Source: Actinomadura pelletieri DSM 43383
GTDB lineage: Bacteria > Actinomycetota > Actinomycetes > Streptosporangiales > Streptosporangiaceae
DNA: 64,000 nucleotides
Assembly: GCF_003634705.1 (NCBI RefSeq)
Contig: NZ_RBWU01000002.1
Location: forward strand, 1,054,001 to 1,118,000
Direction of reading: 5' to 3'
Position 1 is the stretch's first letter; the number at the start of each line of letters is the position of its first letter. The notes under the pieces were generated by a model. The model was not told the DNA's origin. It was given only the letters and a program-made list of their open reading frames with translations, and made no database searches. Both the position numbers and the translations under genes were made by a program. Below are positions 45,012-54,357 of this stretch, piece by piece.

Positions 45012-45926
45012 TTACGCCCTGACCTTCCGGCGCCGCCGCTGCTGCGTGAGCAGCAGCCGGGCCCGGGGGTCGACGAACGCGCGCAGGCTGCCGCCCGCCA
45101 CGTTCAGCAGGAACACGAAGATCGCGATGGACAGGCCGGGGAACAGCACCATCGTCGGATGCTCCTGTAGGTACGTGCGCCCGTCCGCGACCATGTTCCC
45201 CCAGGTCGCGGTGGGCGGTGAGATGCCGAGCCCGAGGAAGCTCAGCGTCCCGTCGATCAGCATCGTGCCCGCCGACAGCAGGACGCACTGGACGACGGCG
45301 AGCGGCAGCGTGTTCGGCAGAACGTGCACCGCCAGCGTCTTCCAGGGCCCCATCCCGGACACCCGTGCCGCCTTCACGTACGTGCGGGTGGCCAGGCTCA
45401 ACGTGCGGCTGCGGATGATGCGCGCCGTGTAGGGCGTGAAGATGATCGTCACGGCGAGCAGTTCGCTGAGCATGCCCGGTCCGATGACGACCGCGAACAC
45501 GATCGCCAGGATGATGGACGGGAACGCCATCCACGCGTCCACGATCCGCATGATCACCGAGCCGAAGCGGACGAAGTAGCCCGCCACCAGCCCGATGAAC
45601 GTGCCGAGACTCGCCGCGCACAGCGTGATCAGCAGGGTCATGCCGATCGACACCCGTCCCGCCGCCGCCCACCGGGCGAACAGGTCCCGACCGAACTTGT
45701 CGGTGCCCATGGGATGGTCCAGCGACGGTGACAGCAGCCGCCGCGCCGGGTCCGTGGCGTTCGGGTCGGTCAGCGCCAGCGGCAGTAGCAGCACCAGCAC
45801 GGTGATCGACACGAGCAGGGTTCCGGCGACGACGAGCGTCTTGTTGTGCCGGGCGAAGGACGCGACCGGCGCGAGGGGACGCCGCCGTGGCGGCGCCCCG
45901 GCCTTCTTCACGAGGGTCGCCGTCAC
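45012..45926 (-). CDS. dppC: Dpp/Opp-type ABC permease, DppC subunit
   Basis: 304 aa, GTG 45926, overlapping the DppB stop by four bases (GTGA). Six hydrophobic helices after a Arg/Pro-rich start; family segments H-P-M-G-T-D-K-F-G-R-D and the EAA-like loop A-A-R-V-S-G-M-G-P near residue 190, which contacts the ATPases. Pairs with DppB. Symbol is by family and does not specify a peptide substrate. Confidence 0.93.
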   Translation of the reverse strand: MTATLVKKAGAPPRRRPLAPVASFARHNKTLVVAGTLLVSITVLVLLLPLALTDPNATDPARRLLSPSLDHPMGTDKFGRDLFARWAAAGRVSIGMTLLITLCAASLGTFIGLVAGYFVRFGSVIMRIVDAWMAFPSIILAIVFAVVIGPGMLSELLAVTIIFTPYTARIIRSRTLSLATRTYVKAARVSGMGPWKTLAVHVLPNTLPLAVVQCVLLSAGTMLIDGTLSFLGLGISPPTATWGNMVADGRTYLQEHPTMVLFPGLSIAIFVFLLNVAGGSLRAFVDPRARLLLTQQRRRRKVRA

Positions 45927-46867
45927 GCGACACGCACCTTCGGGTTGACCAGCGAATAGGTGAGGTCCACCAGCAGGTTGACCGCGACGAACAGGAACGC
46001 GATGAACATGACCACCCCCTGGATGAGCGGGAAGTCGCGGGCGTACACGGCGCCGAGCAGCGTCGTGCCGAGCCCGGGGATGACGAAGATGCTCTCGATG
46101 ACGACCACCCCGCCGATCAGCGAGGCGAAGTTGAGCCCCACCGTGGTCAGCACCGGCAGCATCGCGTTGGGCAGCACGTGCAGGATGGCGATCCGCCGCT
46201 CGGTGACGCCCTTCGCCCGCGCGGTGCGCAGGTACGGCTGGCTCAGCTCACCGAGCACGCCCTCCTCCATCGTGATGGTGAAGAACGCCGTCTGGCCGAT
46301 GACGAGCACCGCCACCGGGAGGACGAGTTGCGGGACGGCCGCGACCGGATCGGCGAAGAACGGCGTGTAACCGCTGGTCGGGAACCACCCGAGGTTCAGC
46401 GCGAACACGTACACGACCAGCAGGGCCAGCCAGAACTCCGGCAGGGCGAGGCCGAACTGGGTCGCCCGGTTCACGAACCGGGCGGCCCAGTTGTGCGGCG
46501 ACACCGCGGCCCAGCTGACGATCAGCACGGTCAGCACGAAGCTGATCGCGGTGCTCGTCACGGCCAGCGTCAGTGTCGGCGCGATATGGTCCCCGATCAC
46601 CTGGAGCACCGGTTGCTGGTAGTGGATCGATGTGCCGAAGTCACCGGTGACGACGTTGCCCAGCCAGTTCAGATACTGCTCGTACTTCGGTCCGGTGAGC
46701 CCGAGGTCCGCCCGCAGACGTTCGAGTTGTTCCGGCGAGGCCTTGGTGCCGAGCAGCACCTGGGCCGGGTCGCCGGGGATCGACCGCAGCAGGAAGAACA
46801 GGGTCGTGCCGACGACGAACAGCACCAGTACCAGGTCACGCAGTCGACGCAGGATGACGAGGACCAT
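45923..46867 (-). CDS. dppB: Dpp/Opp-type ABC permease, DppB subunit
   Basis: 314 aa. N-terminal helix then R-S-I-P-G-D-P-A, the DppB start block, six helices in all and the EAA loop R-T-A-R-A-K-G-V-T at about 220. Lies 6 bases behind the binding-protein gene and overlaps dppC. Confidence 0.94.
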   Translation of the reverse strand: MVLVILRRLRDLVLVLFVVGTTLFFLLRSIPGDPAQVLLGTKASPEQLERLRADLGLTGPKYEQYLNWLGNVVTGDFGTSIHYQQPVLQVIGDHIAPTLTLAVTSTAISFVLTVLIVSWAAVSPHNWAARFVNRATQFGLALPEFWLALLVVYVFALNLGWFPTSGYTPFFADPVAAVPQLVLPVAVLVIGQTAFFTITMEEGVLGELSQPYLRTARAKGVTERRIAILHVLPNAMLPVLTTVGLNFASLIGGVVVIESIFVIPGLGTTLLGAVYARDFPLIQGVVMFIAFLFVAVNLLVDLTYSLVNPKVRVA

Positions 46868-46873
46868 GGCCGC

Positions 46874-48517
46874 CTACTTCTTGATCCACACGTCGGCGAA
46901 CTCCATGCCCCAGCCGTCGTAGCCACCGACGTTCGGCCGGTGCGCGACATAGTTCTTCGCCATGTAGAGGGTGATGGTCGGCAGGTTCTGGCTGGTGAAG
47001 CCCTGGATCGCGTCCACCGCCCGCTTGGCCTCCTCCGGTGTCGTGGCCCGGTCGTAGGCCTCCAGCAGCGGCGCGAGCTTGTCACGCGGGTAGCCGGAGT
47101 TGTCGAGGCCGTTGACGTTGTCGGTGTACGAGGGCACCGGCGGGTTGCCGTCGTCCATCAGGGCGAGGACGTCCCAGCTGTTCGGCTTGTTGTTCTTCCT
47201 GCCCATCAGCGTGGCGAAGTCGTAGCTCTCGATGCTCGACTTGATGCCGATCTTCTTCAGCTGGTTCTGGATCACGAGCAGCGCGTCCTTGAACTGCGGG
47301 AACTCATCGGTCGTGATCATGCGGATGGTCTGGTCGGGACGCAGCCCGGCGGCGGCGAACATCTGCTTGGCCTGCTCGGGGTTGTTCTGCTCCCACTTGG
47401 CCTTGCCCGCGTCGGAGTACAGGTTCTTGTTGGTCTGCGTGGCGAAGGCCCCGTTGCTGGGCTGGGTCAGTTCCGGCACGCCCTGCGCGGCCATGATCGC
47501 CTTCTTGTCGATGAGCAGGTTCATGGCGTCCCGGGCCTCCGCCTTGGAGAAGATCGACCCGGAGTTGTGGTTCAGCGCCACGTACTGGACGTTGGCCGCC
47601 GCCTCGACCTTGATCTTCAGTTGGGCGTCGTTCTTGATCTGGTCGTACTGGTCGTGCGAGGGCTCGGCGACGTCCCACAGCCCGGTCTTCAGACCGTTCA
47701 GCACGGCGTCCTCGTCCGCGACGATCTTGTAGGTGATCGTGTCCAGGAAGGCGCGCTTGGCACCCGCGTACCCGCTGGACGGGCCCTTCGGCGGCTTGTA
47801 GTTCGTGTTGCGTTCGAGGACGATCTGCTGCCCGCGCGTCCACGACTTGACCTTGTAGGGGCCGGTGCCGATGATCCGCTCGTTGGGGATGCCCGTCGGA
47901 CCGGAGGCGGCGATGTCGGCGGCCTTGTGGATCTCCGAACCCGCGCTCGCGGCCATCAGCGCGATGAGGTTGAACGGCCGCTTGAGCGAGACCTCGACGG
48001 TCGCGTCGTCCTTCGCGGTGACGTCCTTGAGCACCGGCTTGAGCGATCCGGCGTAGCTGCCGTTCTCCACCCAGTACTTCAGCGAGGCCACCACGTCGGC
48101 GGCCTTCAGCGGCGTCCCGTCGGAGAACGTGACGCCCTGACGCAGGGTGAAGGTGAAGGCCAGCCCGTCGTCGCTCTTCTTGTACGACTCGGCCAGCACG
48201 GGTTGCGGCTGGTAGTTCTTGTCGATGGTCACGAGCTGTTCGAACACCTCGTGGCTGATGTAGCTGACGCCCGCGTTGGTGTTCTTGACCGCGTCCAGCG
48301 AACCGGGGTCCTGGGCGATGCGCACCGTGAGGTTGCCGCCCTTGACCGGCGGGCCGTCGGCACCGTCCTTCGTTCCCGTCGCCTGTGAGTTGCAGGCCGA
48401 CGCCAGTCCGGCGGCGACCAGGACGGCCGCCGTGGCGGCCAGGATGCGGCGAGGAAGTTGGCGCTTCCGGTGCCGTCGTGAGGGGAGCTGTTGGTTGAGG
48501 GGGGTGTTACTGATCAT
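46874..48517 (-). CDS. dppA: Solute-binding lipoprotein, family 5 (DppA/OppA type)
   Basis: 547 aa. ATG 48517 is supported by GAGGAG 7 bases upstream; the longer open frame is not used. Basic N-terminus, hydrophobic core and lipobox A-S-A-C (about residues 33-36), then the SBP-bac-5 domain: S-L-D-A-V near the start, Y-K-K-S-D-D-G-L-A-F-T-F-T-L-R and the characteristic F-S-D-G-T-P. Captures the substrate outside the membrane for the DppBC permease. Substrates of this family include peptides, nickel, opines and sugars; the neighbouring amide-catabolic genes suggest an amide or ester. Confidence 0.93.
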   Translation of the reverse strand: MISNTPLNQQLPSRRHRKRQLPRRILAATAAVLVAAGLASACNSQATGTKDGADGPPVKGGNLTVRIAQDPGSLDAVKNTNAGVSYISHEVFEQLVTIDKNYQPQPVLAESYKKSDDGLAFTFTLRQGVTFSDGTPLKAADVVASLKYWVENGSYAGSLKPVLKDVTAKDDATVEVSLKRPFNLIALMAASAGSEIHKAADIAASGPTGIPNERIIGTGPYKVKSWTRGQQIVLERNTNYKPPKGPSSGYAGAKRAFLDTITYKIVADEDAVLNGLKTGLWDVAEPSHDQYDQIKNDAQLKIKVEAAANVQYVALNHNSGSIFSKAEARDAMNLLIDKKAIMAAQGVPELTQPSNGAFATQTNKNLYSDAGKAKWEQNNPEQAKQMFAAAGLRPDQTIRMITTDEFPQFKDALLVIQNQLKKIGIKSSIESYDFATLMGRKNNKPNSWDVLALMDDGNPPVPSYTDNVNGLDNSGYPRDKLAPLLEAYDRATTPEEAKRAVDAIQGFTSQNLPTITLYMAKNYVAHRPNVGGYDGWGMEFADVWIKK

Positions 48518-48773
48518 GGGTGGGCTCCTCACCCCAAGTCCGGCCTCGTGGCGGTAAAAGGTAATCGCGGTCACGCCGCCGCAGTAGGCGCCAGCTTCCG
48601 TGATTCTGTCACTGATGAGAACTTTCGCCTGTCCAGTAAATCCTCGTCCGGTTCGCCCCTTGTCGGCACGGTAGCGGTTGGCGCAAACTTGCCCGTACTC
48701 AGAGTTTTCGCTGCTCATGGCGCGCGCCCGTCGGATGGTGCGCGGTGCCGGTCGGGCGGGAGGGATGGCACAC
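48518..48773. other. 256-base divergent control region of the importer genes
   Basis: Separates the binding protein/permease unit (-) from the fused ATPase unit (+). It must contain promoters for both. I see no palindrome or -35/-10 pair that stands out. The AraC-family regulator encoded downstream is a plausible binder here. Confidence 0.6.
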
Positions 48774-50723
48774 ATGTCGTTGCTTGAGATCGATGATTTC
48801 TGTGTCGGAGTGGACACGGGGGACGGCAGTGTGGAGCTGGTTCGCGAACTCTCGCTGAGTCTGGAACGAGGCGAGACCCTGTGCATCGTCGGCGAGTCCG
48901 GCAGCGGCAAGACGGTCACCGCGCTGTCGGTGATCCGGCTGTTGGAATTCGTCACGCCGACCCGGACGACCGGCGAGGTCCGGCTGGAGGACGTCGATCT
49001 CACCGCGCTGACCGCCGAGCAGATGCGCGCCATCCGGGGCCGGCGCATCGGCATGGTGTTCCAGGAGGCGATGGACTCCCTCAACCCGGCGCAGCGGATC
49101 GGCGCGCAGCTCGTCGAGGCGTACCGTCCGGCGGGCGGCCCGGTGGGCACCTCCGCCCGCGACCCGCGTCGGCGCGAACTGCGCGAGAAGGCCGAGGCCC
49201 GCGCCCTGGAGCTGCTCGGCGAGGTCGGGTTCCCCGACCCGGCGGGGATCATGAACCGCTATCCGCACCAGCTGTCGGGCGGGATGCAGCAGCGGGTGAT
49301 GATCGCGATGGCCCTGATGTCCGGGCCCGACCTGCTGCTGGCCGACGAGCCCACCACCGCGCTGGACGCGACCACGCAGAAGGAGATCCTGCGGCTGTTC
49401 CGCGACGTACAGCGCGCGCACCAGATGGCCTGCGTGTTCATCACCCACGACATGGGCGTCGCGGCGGAGATCGCCGACCGGATCGCCGTTCTGTACGCGG
49501 GCCGGCTCGTCGAGATCGGTCCGGCCGCGCAGGTGCTCGGCGCGCCGCGACACCGCTACACCCGCGCGCTGGTGGAGTGCGTCCCGCAGGCACGGGTGCG
49601 CCGCACCGAGAACCTGCCGTCGATCTCCGGCTCGGTGCCGGGGCCCGCCGAGACGCTGCCCGGCTGCCGGTTCGCGCCGCGCTGTGCGCACTCCGTGGAC
49701 CGGTGTGTCAGCACCGAACCCGTGCTGAGCCCGCTGGACGAGCCGGGCGGCGGCGAGGTCGCCTGCTGGAACCCCGGCGACGGCCCGGTGATCGCGCTGG
49801 ACGCTCCCGCCACCGACGCTCCCACCACCGACGCCCCCGTCACGGAAGCCCCGGCCACGGACGCCCCGGCCACGGAGACCGCCGAGCCGGTCCTGGTGGT
49901 CGAGGACGTGCGCAAGACGTTCACCACCCGCGGTGGTCGTGGAGGTCTGCTCGGGCTGCGCCGCCGTGAGGAGGTGGCCGCGGTCGACGGGGTGAGCCTG
50001 GAGATCCGTCCGGGAGAGTTCTTCGGCCTGGTCGGCGAGTCGGGCAGCGGCAAGACGACGCTGGGCCAGCTCGTCACCGCCCTGGACGACCCGACCAGCG
50101 GTCGGATCACCGTCGCCGGATGGCGGCACGATCCGAAGGGCGTGGACGGTGGCACCCGGGACTTCCGCCGCACCGTGCAACTGATCTTCCAGGACCCGGG
50201 GAACTCCCTCGACCCCCGGCACACCGTGGAACGGATCATCGGCGAGCCGCTGCGCGAGCTGACCGGCCTGCGCGGGGAGCCGCTGCGCCGCCGGGTGGCC
50301 GAACTGCTGGAGGAGGTGGGACTGCCCGCGTCGATCAAGGACCGGATTCCCGCCCAGATCTCCGGCGGCCAGTGCCAGCGGGTCGCGATCGCCCGCGCCA
50401 TCGCGCCCGAGCCGCGCCTCATCGTGGCGGACGAGCCGACCTCCGCGCTGGACGTGTCCGTCCAAGGGCAGGTCATCAATCTGCTCTTGGAGCTGCGCCG
50501 CGAACGCGACCTCGCCTACCTGTTCATCTCCCACAACCTGAGCCTCGTCCTGTCGGTCGCGGACCGGGTCGGGGTGATGAAGGACGGCCGCCTCATCGAG
50601 GTCGGCACCGCGGAGGAGATCGCCTCCCGTCCCCGGCACGAGTACACCAGGCGGCTGCTGGCCGCGAGTCCGGACCTGGCGCCACGACAGGACCGAGCCA
50701 CACCGGACGCCGCACGGTCCTGA
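48774..50723 (+). CDS. Fused double ATPase of Dpp-type importer (DppD-DppF)
   Basis: 649 aa. ATG 48774 has GGAGGG 9 bases upstream. First ATPase: Walker A GESGSGKTV near 43, LSGGMQQR, LLADEPTTALD, then the oligopeptide-type C-terminal Cys-rich patch (CRFAPRCAHS). Second ATPase: GESGSGKTT, ISGGQCQR, VADEPTSALD. The linker at about 342-370 is a repeat of D-A-P-x-T units. Together they replace the separate DppD and DppF proteins and drive the permeases encoded divergently. Confidence 0.94.
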   Translation: MSLLEIDDFCVGVDTGDGSVELVRELSLSLERGETLCIVGESGSGKTVTALSVIRLLEFVTPTRTTGEVRLEDVDLTALTAEQMRAIRGRRIGMVFQEAMDSLNPAQRIGAQLVEAYRPAGGPVGTSARDPRRRELREKAEARALELLGEVGFPDPAGIMNRYPHQLSGGMQQRVMIAMALMSGPDLLLADEPTTALDATTQKEILRLFRDVQRAHQMACVFITHDMGVAAEIADRIAVLYAGRLVEIGPAAQVLGAPRHRYTRALVECVPQARVRRTENLPSISGSVPGPAETLPGCRFAPRCAHSVDRCVSTEPVLSPLDEPGGGEVACWNPGDGPVIALDAPATDAPTTDAPVTEAPATDAPATETAEPVLVVEDVRKTFTTRGGRGGLLGLRRREEVAAVDGVSLEIRPGEFFGLVGESGSGKTTLGQLVTALDDPTSGRITVAGWRHDPKGVDGGTRDFRRTVQLIFQDPGNSLDPRHTVERIIGEPLRELTGLRGEPLRRRVAELLEEVGLPASIKDRIPAQISGGQCQRVAIARAIAPEPRLIVADEPTSALDVSVQGQVINLLLELRRERDLAYLFISHNLSLVLSVADRVGVMKDGRLIEVGTAEEIASRPRHEYTRRLLAASPDLAPRQDRATPDAARS

Positions 50724-50741
50724 ACACGGAGGTGACGGAGG

Positions 50742-51719
50742 ATGCGTGAGCGAAGGCCCCTGCCGACGCACAAGTTCGACGACCCGTTGATCGCGTCCGG
50801 GCCGCCCGGTTTCGCGATCGCCTCGTTCGGCGACCTGGCGCCGTGGTCGTACGCGTCGTTCCCGCACCGGCACGAGTTCTACGAGCTCGTGTGCGTGACA
50901 CGCGGATCCGGCACCCATGTCATCGACTTCGTGCCCTACGAGGTGGCGCCGGTGACGCTGTACTTCGTCGCCCCCGGCCAGGTGCAGTTCTGGGAACGGC
51001 GCTCCCCGCTCGAAGGGTTCATCATCGTCTTCCTGGAGGAGTTCCTGGCCGCCCAGTACGGCGACCGGGTGTCTCCGCGCCGGTTCCTCGCGCTCGACCC
51101 GCTGGAGGTCGGGCACGCGCTCCGGCTCGAACCCGACCAGGTCGAACCGATCATGGGGTTGTTCGCCTCGATGGACCGCGAGTACCGGCGCGCCGCGGGC
51201 GCCGACGTCTCGGTGCTCCAGGCGTACCTGCACATCCTGCTGGTCGAGATGCGCCGGGCGCACAAGGAGGCGGGGGTCGGCACCGTCGAGGACCGCCGCA
51301 CCGCGCTGGCCCGCAGGTTCCTGCGCCTGGTCAGCGACGAGATCATGCAGGAGCAGACCGTCGGCGGGTACGCCGCGCGCATCGGCATCACCCCGAAGTA
51401 CCTCGCGGACGTGGTGAAGCGCTCGACCGGCAGGACCCCCGCCGAGATCATCCGGGCGGCGCTGACCGTCGAGGCCAAACGGCTGCTCGCGCACACCGAT
51501 CTGAGCATCGCGCAGATCTCCAAGCGGCTGTCGTTCGACAACCCGTCCTACTTCGGCCGGTTCTTCAAGCGCGAGGTCGGCACGAGCCCGGGGCAGTTCC
51601 GGCGCCAGGCGGCGGCCACCGCGGGCGGGGCGGTCCTGGCGTCCGCGCCGTCCATGGCGGCCATGCCTCCGATGTCACCGATGTCGGTCAACGGCGCAGG
51701 TGTGACCTCGGTTCCGTGA
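50742..51719 (+). CDS. AraC-family transcriptional regulator
   Basis: 325 aa, ATG 50742 with GGAGGTGACGGAGG ahead. N-terminal cupin-like sensor (H-R-H-E-F-Y-E-L near 45) and C-terminal double helix-turn-helix about 205-300 with the AraC signature (S-F-D-N-P-S-Y-F-G-R-F-F-K-R). After the HTH there is a ~30-residue Ala/Met/Pro tail. 18 bases behind the double ATPase gene and 58 before the amidase gene, so it likely controls import and breakdown of the same compound. Confidence 0.94.
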   Translation: MRERRPLPTHKFDDPLIASGPPGFAIASFGDLAPWSYASFPHRHEFYELVCVTRGSGTHVIDFVPYEVAPVTLYFVAPGQVQFWERRSPLEGFIIVFLEEFLAAQYGDRVSPRRFLALDPLEVGHALRLEPDQVEPIMGLFASMDREYRRAAGADVSVLQAYLHILLVEMRRAHKEAGVGTVEDRRTALARRFLRLVSDEIMQEQTVGGYAARIGITPKYLADVVKRSTGRTPAEIIRAALTVEAKRLLAHTDLSIAQISKRLSFDNPSYFGRFFKREVGTSPGQFRRQAAATAGGAVLASAPSMAAMPPMSPMSVNGAGVTSVP

Positions 51720-51740
51720 CACACTCACCGACCCCAGTAG

Positions 51741-51771
51741 CTGTCAGGGCCACGACGCCCGCGCTTAGCGT
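51741..51771 (+). promoter_or_regulatory. Candidate promoter of the amide-catabolic operon
   Basis: -35-like CTGTCA (51741-51746), 19-base spacer, -10 TAGCGT (51766-51771). The ATG at 51778 is 7 bases beyond the -10 and has no Shine-Dalgarno, so the message may be leaderless. Confidence 0.45.
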
Positions 51772-51777
51772 GACCAC

Positions 51778-54357
51778 ATGGAATCGACAGTTCCGGCCGT
51801 CGAGGCCCGGTTCGCCGAGCGCCGCGCGGCACGGCTCCGCACACTGATCACCGACGACCTGGTCACCGCGTGGGTGCGTGACCCCGACACCGGCAACCGC
51901 GAACCGATGTCCTGGATCCTGCGGTTCCTCGACCGGCGCCCGCCGGGTGAACGGACCACCGTGTACGAGGCGGTCCCCGGCGCCGAATATCTGCTGGTCC
52001 ACCCGCCGGCGCGGCGCGGTGGGCCGTTCCGGATCGCCGACCGGCGCCGCTTCACCGACCTGGACGCGGCGCGCGAGGCGCGGCTGCGCCGCGAACTGCA
52101 CGAGGTGTTCGGCTGGGGCGAGGCCCCCACGGACACCGTCGACGGCCCCGACCTGGTGTCGACGGAGCCGGTTCTTCTCGGCTACCCCGACCGGGTCAGC
52201 GTCGCCCCCGGCGAGGACATCACGTTCATGGTCAGCGCGGAGGGCGTCGAGGAGTACACCACCGAGCTGGTCAGGCTCCGGCACGTCGACGACGACCCCG
52301 AAGGTCCCGGCGTCCGCGTCGACGTCGTGCCCGGGGCGTGGCGCGGACGGCACCGGGGACGCGCGCAGGTCATCCGGCCCGGCGCGCACATCGTCGTGAC
52401 GGACCCCGGCGGCGTCACCGGGGGCGCCGCCGGCTTCACCATCGCCGCCGCCGTCCACCCCACGATCGTCACCGGCGCGCGGCAGGCGATCGTGGCCCGC
52501 TGGGGCGACGGCCCGCGCGGCCACGCCCTCGGCCTGGACGGGGAGGGACGCCTCACGCTGTGGCTCGGCGACGGCACCGCCGAGGAGGCGGCCCGTCTCG
52601 ACGAGCCGCTCGACCCGCACCTGTGGTGGGGCGTCGGCGCGAGCTACGACCCGGCGACCCGGCAGGCGACACTCGTCGCCCGACCGCTCGTCACCAGCGT
52701 CAACAGCCGGGTGAGCCCGATCGTCGTGGACGACCGGCCGCGGGTCGCGCGGCACCGGTTCGACCTGGAGATGGCCCCGGCGACGGGCGGCGAGCTGCTG
52801 TTCGGCACCCTCACCCCCGAGGAGGGCCATTTCAACGGCAAGATCGAAAGTCCCGGTCTGTGGCCGTATCCGCTCACCCGGGAGGCGCTGCTCATCGCGG
52901 TGGACGAGCACGAGGCGCCGCTGCGCTGGTGGTTCGGCCCGCCGGAGGGCAGCGGCAACGCCGCGTCCCTCACCGTGCCGTGCCTTGGGCACCCCGGCCT
53001 GGACGGGCGTCTCGTCAACCTGCCGGTGCGCGGGGTGACCGGACGCCACTTCACCGGACGGGCCGAACACTACGCCGTCGACCCGCGCGGCTACGGCGCC
53101 GTCCACTTCCACGACGACGCCGTCACCGACGTGGACTGGGCGCCGTCCCACGAGCTGACCGTGCCCGATGACCTGCGCAGCGGCGTGTACGCGCTGAAGA
53201 TCACGGCCGCCGACGGCTCCTGCGAACGCTCCGTTCCGTTCTTCGTCCGGCCACCCCGTGGGCAGGCCACCGGAGACCTGGCGTTGCTGATGCCCACCGC
53301 CACCTACCTGGCCTACTCGAACGAACGCGGCCTCGGCTATGTGCCGCTCGTCCCGCCGGGCACGGCGTTCCTCGAACACCGCTACGACCTCGGCCTCTCC
53401 ATGTACGCGAGCCACACCGACGGCAGCGGCGTCTGCTACGCGTCCTGGCGGCGGCCGATCCTCACGCTGGCGCCGGGCTTCGACATCCACCTGTCGCCGT
53501 TCACCCTGGCCAACGACCTGTACGTGCTCGACTGGCTCACCGAGCAGGGCTACTCCTTCGACGTCATCACCGACCACGACCTGCACGCCGAGGGGGTCGA
53601 GCTGCTGCGCCGCTACCGGGGCGTGCTCACCGGCGCGCACCCGGAGTACGCGTCCGAGCAGATGCTGGACGCGCTCGAACAGTACGCGGACGGCGGCGGC
53701 AACATCGGCTACCTCGGCGGCAACGGCTACTACTGGATCGTGTCGTTCCACCCGGAACTGCCGCACGTGATGGAGTTGCGGCGCGGCGAGGGCGGCACCC
53801 GGAGCTGGCAGGCCCGCCCCGGTGAGTACCACCACGCCACCACCGGCGAACGCGGCGGGCTGTGGGTCAACCGCAACCGCGCCCCGCAGAAGCTGTTCGG
53901 GGTCGGCTTCAGCGCCCAGGGCGGCGTGCCGTCCGGGCACTACCGGCTCGGCCCGGACCTCGACGACGACACGGCCAAGCGGCTGGTCGACGGGGTCCCC
54001 GACGTGTTCGGCGACGCCGGTCTGGACGGCGGCGGCGCGGCCGGCGGCGAGATCGACCGGTACGAGCCGTCCCTCGGCAGCCCACCGAACGCGCTGGTGA
54101 TCGCCACCTCCGAAGGGATCGGCGACGGCTACCAGTTCGCCGTCGAGGAACTCGGCGGCACCAATCCCGGGCAGGGCGCCACCGAACACCCCGGCGTGCG
54201 GTCGGACATCGTGTACTTCCGCACCCGCGGCGGCGGCTCGGTCTTCTCCGCCGGATCGATCGCCTACATCGGCGGGCTGTCCGCGAACGGCTACGACAAC
54301 GGCGTCTCCCGACTCACCCGAAACGTCATCGAGCATTGGTTGGCCGCCCATGACTGA
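51778..54357 (+). CDS. N,N-dimethylformamidase-like amidohydrolase, apparent small+large subunit fusion
   Basis: 859 aa. Residues 1-115 resemble the small subunit and 130-859 the large subunit of Paracoccus dimethylformamidase, which are separate proteins there; the fusion is my inference. The large part has an N-terminal beta-rich (laminin/LamG-like) region and a glutamine-amidotransferase-like core. Tyr543, His621 and Glu623 (HPEY) have nearly the spacing of the mononuclear Fe ligands Tyr440, His519 and Glu521 recalled for the Paracoccus enzyme. It should hydrolyse a small N-substituted amide to acid plus amine. First gene of a run with a CocE-type hydrolase, AKR and cupin, overlapping the next gene by 8 bases. 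Confidence 0.85.
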   Translation: MESTVPAVEARFAERRAARLRTLITDDLVTAWVRDPDTGNREPMSWILRFLDRRPPGERTTVYEAVPGAEYLLVHPPARRGGPFRIADRRRFTDLDAAREARLRRELHEVFGWGEAPTDTVDGPDLVSTEPVLLGYPDRVSVAPGEDITFMVSAEGVEEYTTELVRLRHVDDDPEGPGVRVDVVPGAWRGRHRGRAQVIRPGAHIVVTDPGGVTGGAAGFTIAAAVHPTIVTGARQAIVARWGDGPRGHALGLDGEGRLTLWLGDGTAEEAARLDEPLDPHLWWGVGASYDPATRQATLVARPLVTSVNSRVSPIVVDDRPRVARHRFDLEMAPATGGELLFGTLTPEEGHFNGKIESPGLWPYPLTREALLIAVDEHEAPLRWWFGPPEGSGNAASLTVPCLGHPGLDGRLVNLPVRGVTGRHFTGRAEHYAVDPRGYGAVHFHDDAVTDVDWAPSHELTVPDDLRSGVYALKITAADGSCERSVPFFVRPPRGQATGDLALLMPTATYLAYSNERGLGYVPLVPPGTAFLEHRYDLGLSMYASHTDGSGVCYASWRRPILTLAPGFDIHLSPFTLANDLYVLDWLTEQGYSFDVITDHDLHAEGVELLRRYRGVLTGAHPEYASEQMLDALEQYADGGGNIGYLGGNGYYWIVSFHPELPHVMELRRGEGGTRSWQARPGEYHHATTGERGGLWVNRNRAPQKLFGVGFSAQGGVPSGHYRLGPDLDDDTAKRLVDGVPDVFGDAGLDGGGAAGGEIDRYEPSLGSPPNALVIATSEGIGDGYQFAVEELGGTNPGQGATEHPGVRSDIVYFRTRGGGSVFSAGSIAYIGGLSANGYDNGVSRLTRNVIEHWLAAHD

